Origin: Rhizosphaericola mali
Lineage (GTDB): Bacteria > Bacteroidota > Bacteroidia > Chitinophagales > Chitinophagaceae
Assembly: GCF_004337365.2 (NCBI RefSeq)
Contig: NZ_CP044016.1
Location: forward strand, 2,170,001-2,234,000
Direction of reading: 5' to 3'
DNA: 64,000 nucleotides
The notes under the pieces are model-generated. The model was given only the letters and a program-made list of their open reading frames with translations, had not been told where the DNA came from and did not search any database. This document shows positions 63,734 to 64,000 of the stretch, in pieces. The position numbers and the translations under genes are program-made. Within the stretch, counting starts at the first letter, position 1. Each line of letters opens with the position of its first letter.

Positions 63734-64000
63734 ATGACCAAGCAAATAACAAAAGCAGAAAATATCGCTTACCTTGAAAAAGGGCTCTACTACAACGGTT
63801 TTGGCATCGAAGCCAACAAAGTATTGAAAGAACAAATTGCTAAACAAGTCAATGAGTTTTCCATTCCAGTACAAATGCTGGTAGCCGGAAAACAAACAGA
63901 TTTTAGATTGGATTTTAAACAATCTGAAAAACAACCAGATATTTATTTTTTCAATGGTTATCAAGCCACTTTAAAAGAAAATCCGGAACGCGCCCAATAC
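63734..64000 (+). CDS. DUF3945-like ICE protein (3' end outside window)
   Basis: Open from ATG 63734 to the window edge, 89 codons. The start (ENIAYLEKGLYYNGFGIEAN KVLKEQIAKQVNEFSIPVQM, ending QPDIYFFNGYQATLKE) resembles the YNGFG...YFFNxYxAxL N-terminal region of large DUF3945-type ICE proteins. Function is unknown. The frame is intact to the edge and the protein is certainly longer. Confidence 0.55.
   Translation, partial: MTKQITKAENIAYLEKGLYYNGFGIEANKVLKEQIAKQVNEFSIPVQMLVAGKQTDFRLDFKQSEKQPDIYFFNGYQATLKENPERAQY

Overview
This AT-rich window reads as a member of the Bacteroidota, most likely Chitinophagia or Sphingobacteriia. The evidence is FecI/FecR plus SusC/SusD genes, RteC, the Bacteroidetes Tra gene set (DUF4134/TraE, DUF4133/TraF, TraG, TraJ, TraK, TraM, TraN), and promoter-like TAnnTTTG boxes. 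Almost everything is mobile DNA.

Layout. (1) 1-11.6 kb is the right end of a prophage. It has a tail-collar/fibre cassette that includes a heparinase II/III-like polysaccharide lyase. A lysis cassette follows (holin-like, spanin-like lipoprotein, endolysin), then two small membrane/coiled-coil proteins and an integrase on the minus strand. (2) At 11.67-11.71 kb lies the 3' half of a tRNA-Lys(CUU), interpreted as an attachment-site junction. (3) 11.9-15.1 kb has a second integrase, an AbiE-type toxin-antitoxin pair with an operator-like inverted repeat, and a gene remnant. (4) From about 15.3 kb to beyond the window end is a CTnDOT-like integrative conjugative element (ICE): integrase, zeta-toxin-like pseudogene, a 150-bp palindromic element and RadC. 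Next comes a minus-strand defence operon (hsdM, hsdS, a single-chain SIR2-APAZ-PIWI argonaute, an AlbA/ATPase protein, hsdR). Then come HTH/primase, a probable oriT, MobC-like protein, relaxase and coupling protein, and a pair of XRE regulators. Cargo follows: TlpA-DUF3738 protein, ECF sigma, anti-sigma, SusC, SusD, AraC. After that are RteC, a mutagenesis/DNA-damage module (umuD, umuC, DoxX, interrupted dinB, SRAP) and the transfer (tra) operon.

How it works together. The tra genes build the mating apparatus. Relaxase and coupling protein process DNA at the putative oriT. RteC and HTH proteins probably control excision and transfer. The defence operon, SOS-like genes and nutrient-uptake locus are cargo that benefits the host.

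Most interesting points. The strongest is an apparently NAD-depleting short-type argonaute carried as one polypeptide inside a type I restriction-modification operon. Others are 12-bp-period direct repeats upstream of all three integrase genes, a nonsense codon in dinB, a frameshifted zeta-toxin remnant, and a TTGCTAA-N5-TTAGCAA palindrome shared in form by the umuD and dinB upstream regions. All functional assignments come from reading motifs by eye; no database search was run.
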